Assembly (NCBI RefSeq): GCF_002847445.1
Contig: NZ_CP025430.1
Location: forward strand, 434,001 to 498,000
Source of the DNA: Paracoccus zhejiangensis
GTDB lineage: Bacteria > Pseudomonadota > Alphaproteobacteria > Rhodobacterales > Rhodobacteraceae
Length of the DNA stretch: 64,000 nucleotides
Direction: 5' to 3'
The position numbers and the translations under genes were made by a program. The notes beneath the pieces were generated by a model. It had not been told where the DNA came from and did not search any database. It saw only the letters and a list, made by a program, of their open reading frames with translations. The stretch's first letter is position 1; each line of letters opens with the position of its first letter. Below, in pieces: positions 63,718-64,000 of this stretch.

Positions 63718-64000
63718 ATGGAACACGCCGCCTCGATGATGGATGTCACCTTCTGGACCACGATCATCGCCATTGTCGTCCTCTTGATGATGTCCGCCTT
63801 CTTCTCGGGTTCCGAGACCGCCCTGACCGCCTCGAGCCGCGCCAAGCTGCGCGCCCGCGCCGACAAGGGCGATGCCGGCGCGCAGGCGGCGCTGAACGTG
63901 ACGCAGGACAGCGAAAGGCTGATCGGCGCGATCCTGCTGGGCAATAACGTCGTCAACATCCTCTCGGCCAGTCTCGCCACCGCGCTTTTCACCCGGCTTT
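63718..64000 (+). CDS. HlyC/CorC (CNNM, DUF21) family transporter, N-terminal part
   Basis: This is a 94-residue N-terminal fragment cut by the window edge. It has the DUF21 membrane domain pattern: a hydrophobic segment (ATTIIAIVVLLMMSAFFSG in outline), then SGSETALTASSRAKLRARA and LIGAILLGNNVVNILSASLA. Relatives are Mg2+/Co2+ transporters with later CBS domains. It starts 4 bp behind xerD and may be co-transcribed. Confidence 0.9.
   Translation, partial: MEHAASMMDVTFWTTIIAIVVLLMMSAFFSGSETALTASSRAKLRARADKGDAGAQAALNVTQDSERLIGAILLGNNVVNILSASLATALFTRL

Overview
The window is GC-rich and gene-dense, with many ATGA stop/start overlaps. It carries an almost complete gene transfer agent (GTA) cluster in the Rhodobacter capsulatus order, a class II DAHP synthase, and a linked sucCD-sucAB-lpd block. 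Together these point to a chromosome of the Rhodobacteraceae (alphaproteobacteria), probably Paracoccus or a close relative. No tRNA, rRNA, insertion sequence or CRISPR array was seen.

Layout. 1-6.3 kb: Entner-Doudoroff and hexose-phosphate genes (edd partial; zwf-pgl-pgi), with an RNA methyltransferase and a PIN-domain gene between them. Two matching LacI-type palindromes sit in front of edd and zwf. 6.4-9.1 kb: putP and ftsY. 9.3-16.8 kb: housekeeping and regulatory genes, including an ArsR/DUF6428 divergent pair with twin operators, an OmpA-like lipoprotein, DinB, nth-adenosine kinase, an aminotransferase, and a TetR/SDR divergent pair. 17.1-20.1 kb: fabF-mltG and a coiled-coil protein. 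20.3-35.2 kb: the GTA structural cluster, with small and large terminase, portal, protease, capsid, connectors, tail, tape measure, baseplate, peptidase, a 1292-residue host-contact protein and a DUF2793 protein. 35.2-43.7 kb: cysE, pyrD, a 5'-nucleotidase, a Hint-domain protein, a GlxA-type regulator and aroG. 43.9-55.2 kb (minus strand): sucC-sucD, small secreted proteins, sucA-sucB, small genes and lpd, i.e. the 2-oxoglutarate dehydrogenase / succinyl-CoA synthetase block of the TCA cycle. 55.5-64 kb: a YjhX-family gene, lytic transglycosylase, ssb, leucine-type dehydrogenase, aroK-aroB, a three-gene operon ending in xerD, and the start of a HlyC/CorC-type transporter.

Main unexplained signals. 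(1) Three copies of a 135-136 bp imperfect palindromic intergenic element (9134-9269, 16812-16946, 59031-59165) have nearly constant length, and their arm sequences change together, as if a fold is conserved. (2) sucB encodes two lipoyl domains, and the second starts with its own Met behind a near-perfect Shine-Dalgarno, suggesting a one-lipoyl isoform. (3) The GTA portal frame lacks a stop at the expected length (TGG where TGA would give 394 residues) and runs on over two downstream genes; the same operon carries intrinsic-terminator-like hairpins before gene 1 and between terminase and portal, plus a folded spacer after the capsid gene. (4) The 3' end of sucD is duplicated as a 55-bp direct repeat flanking a small secreted-protein gene, next to two further small cysteine-bearing lipoproteins of similar design. 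All calls come from reading the sequence only; no database search or folding program was run.
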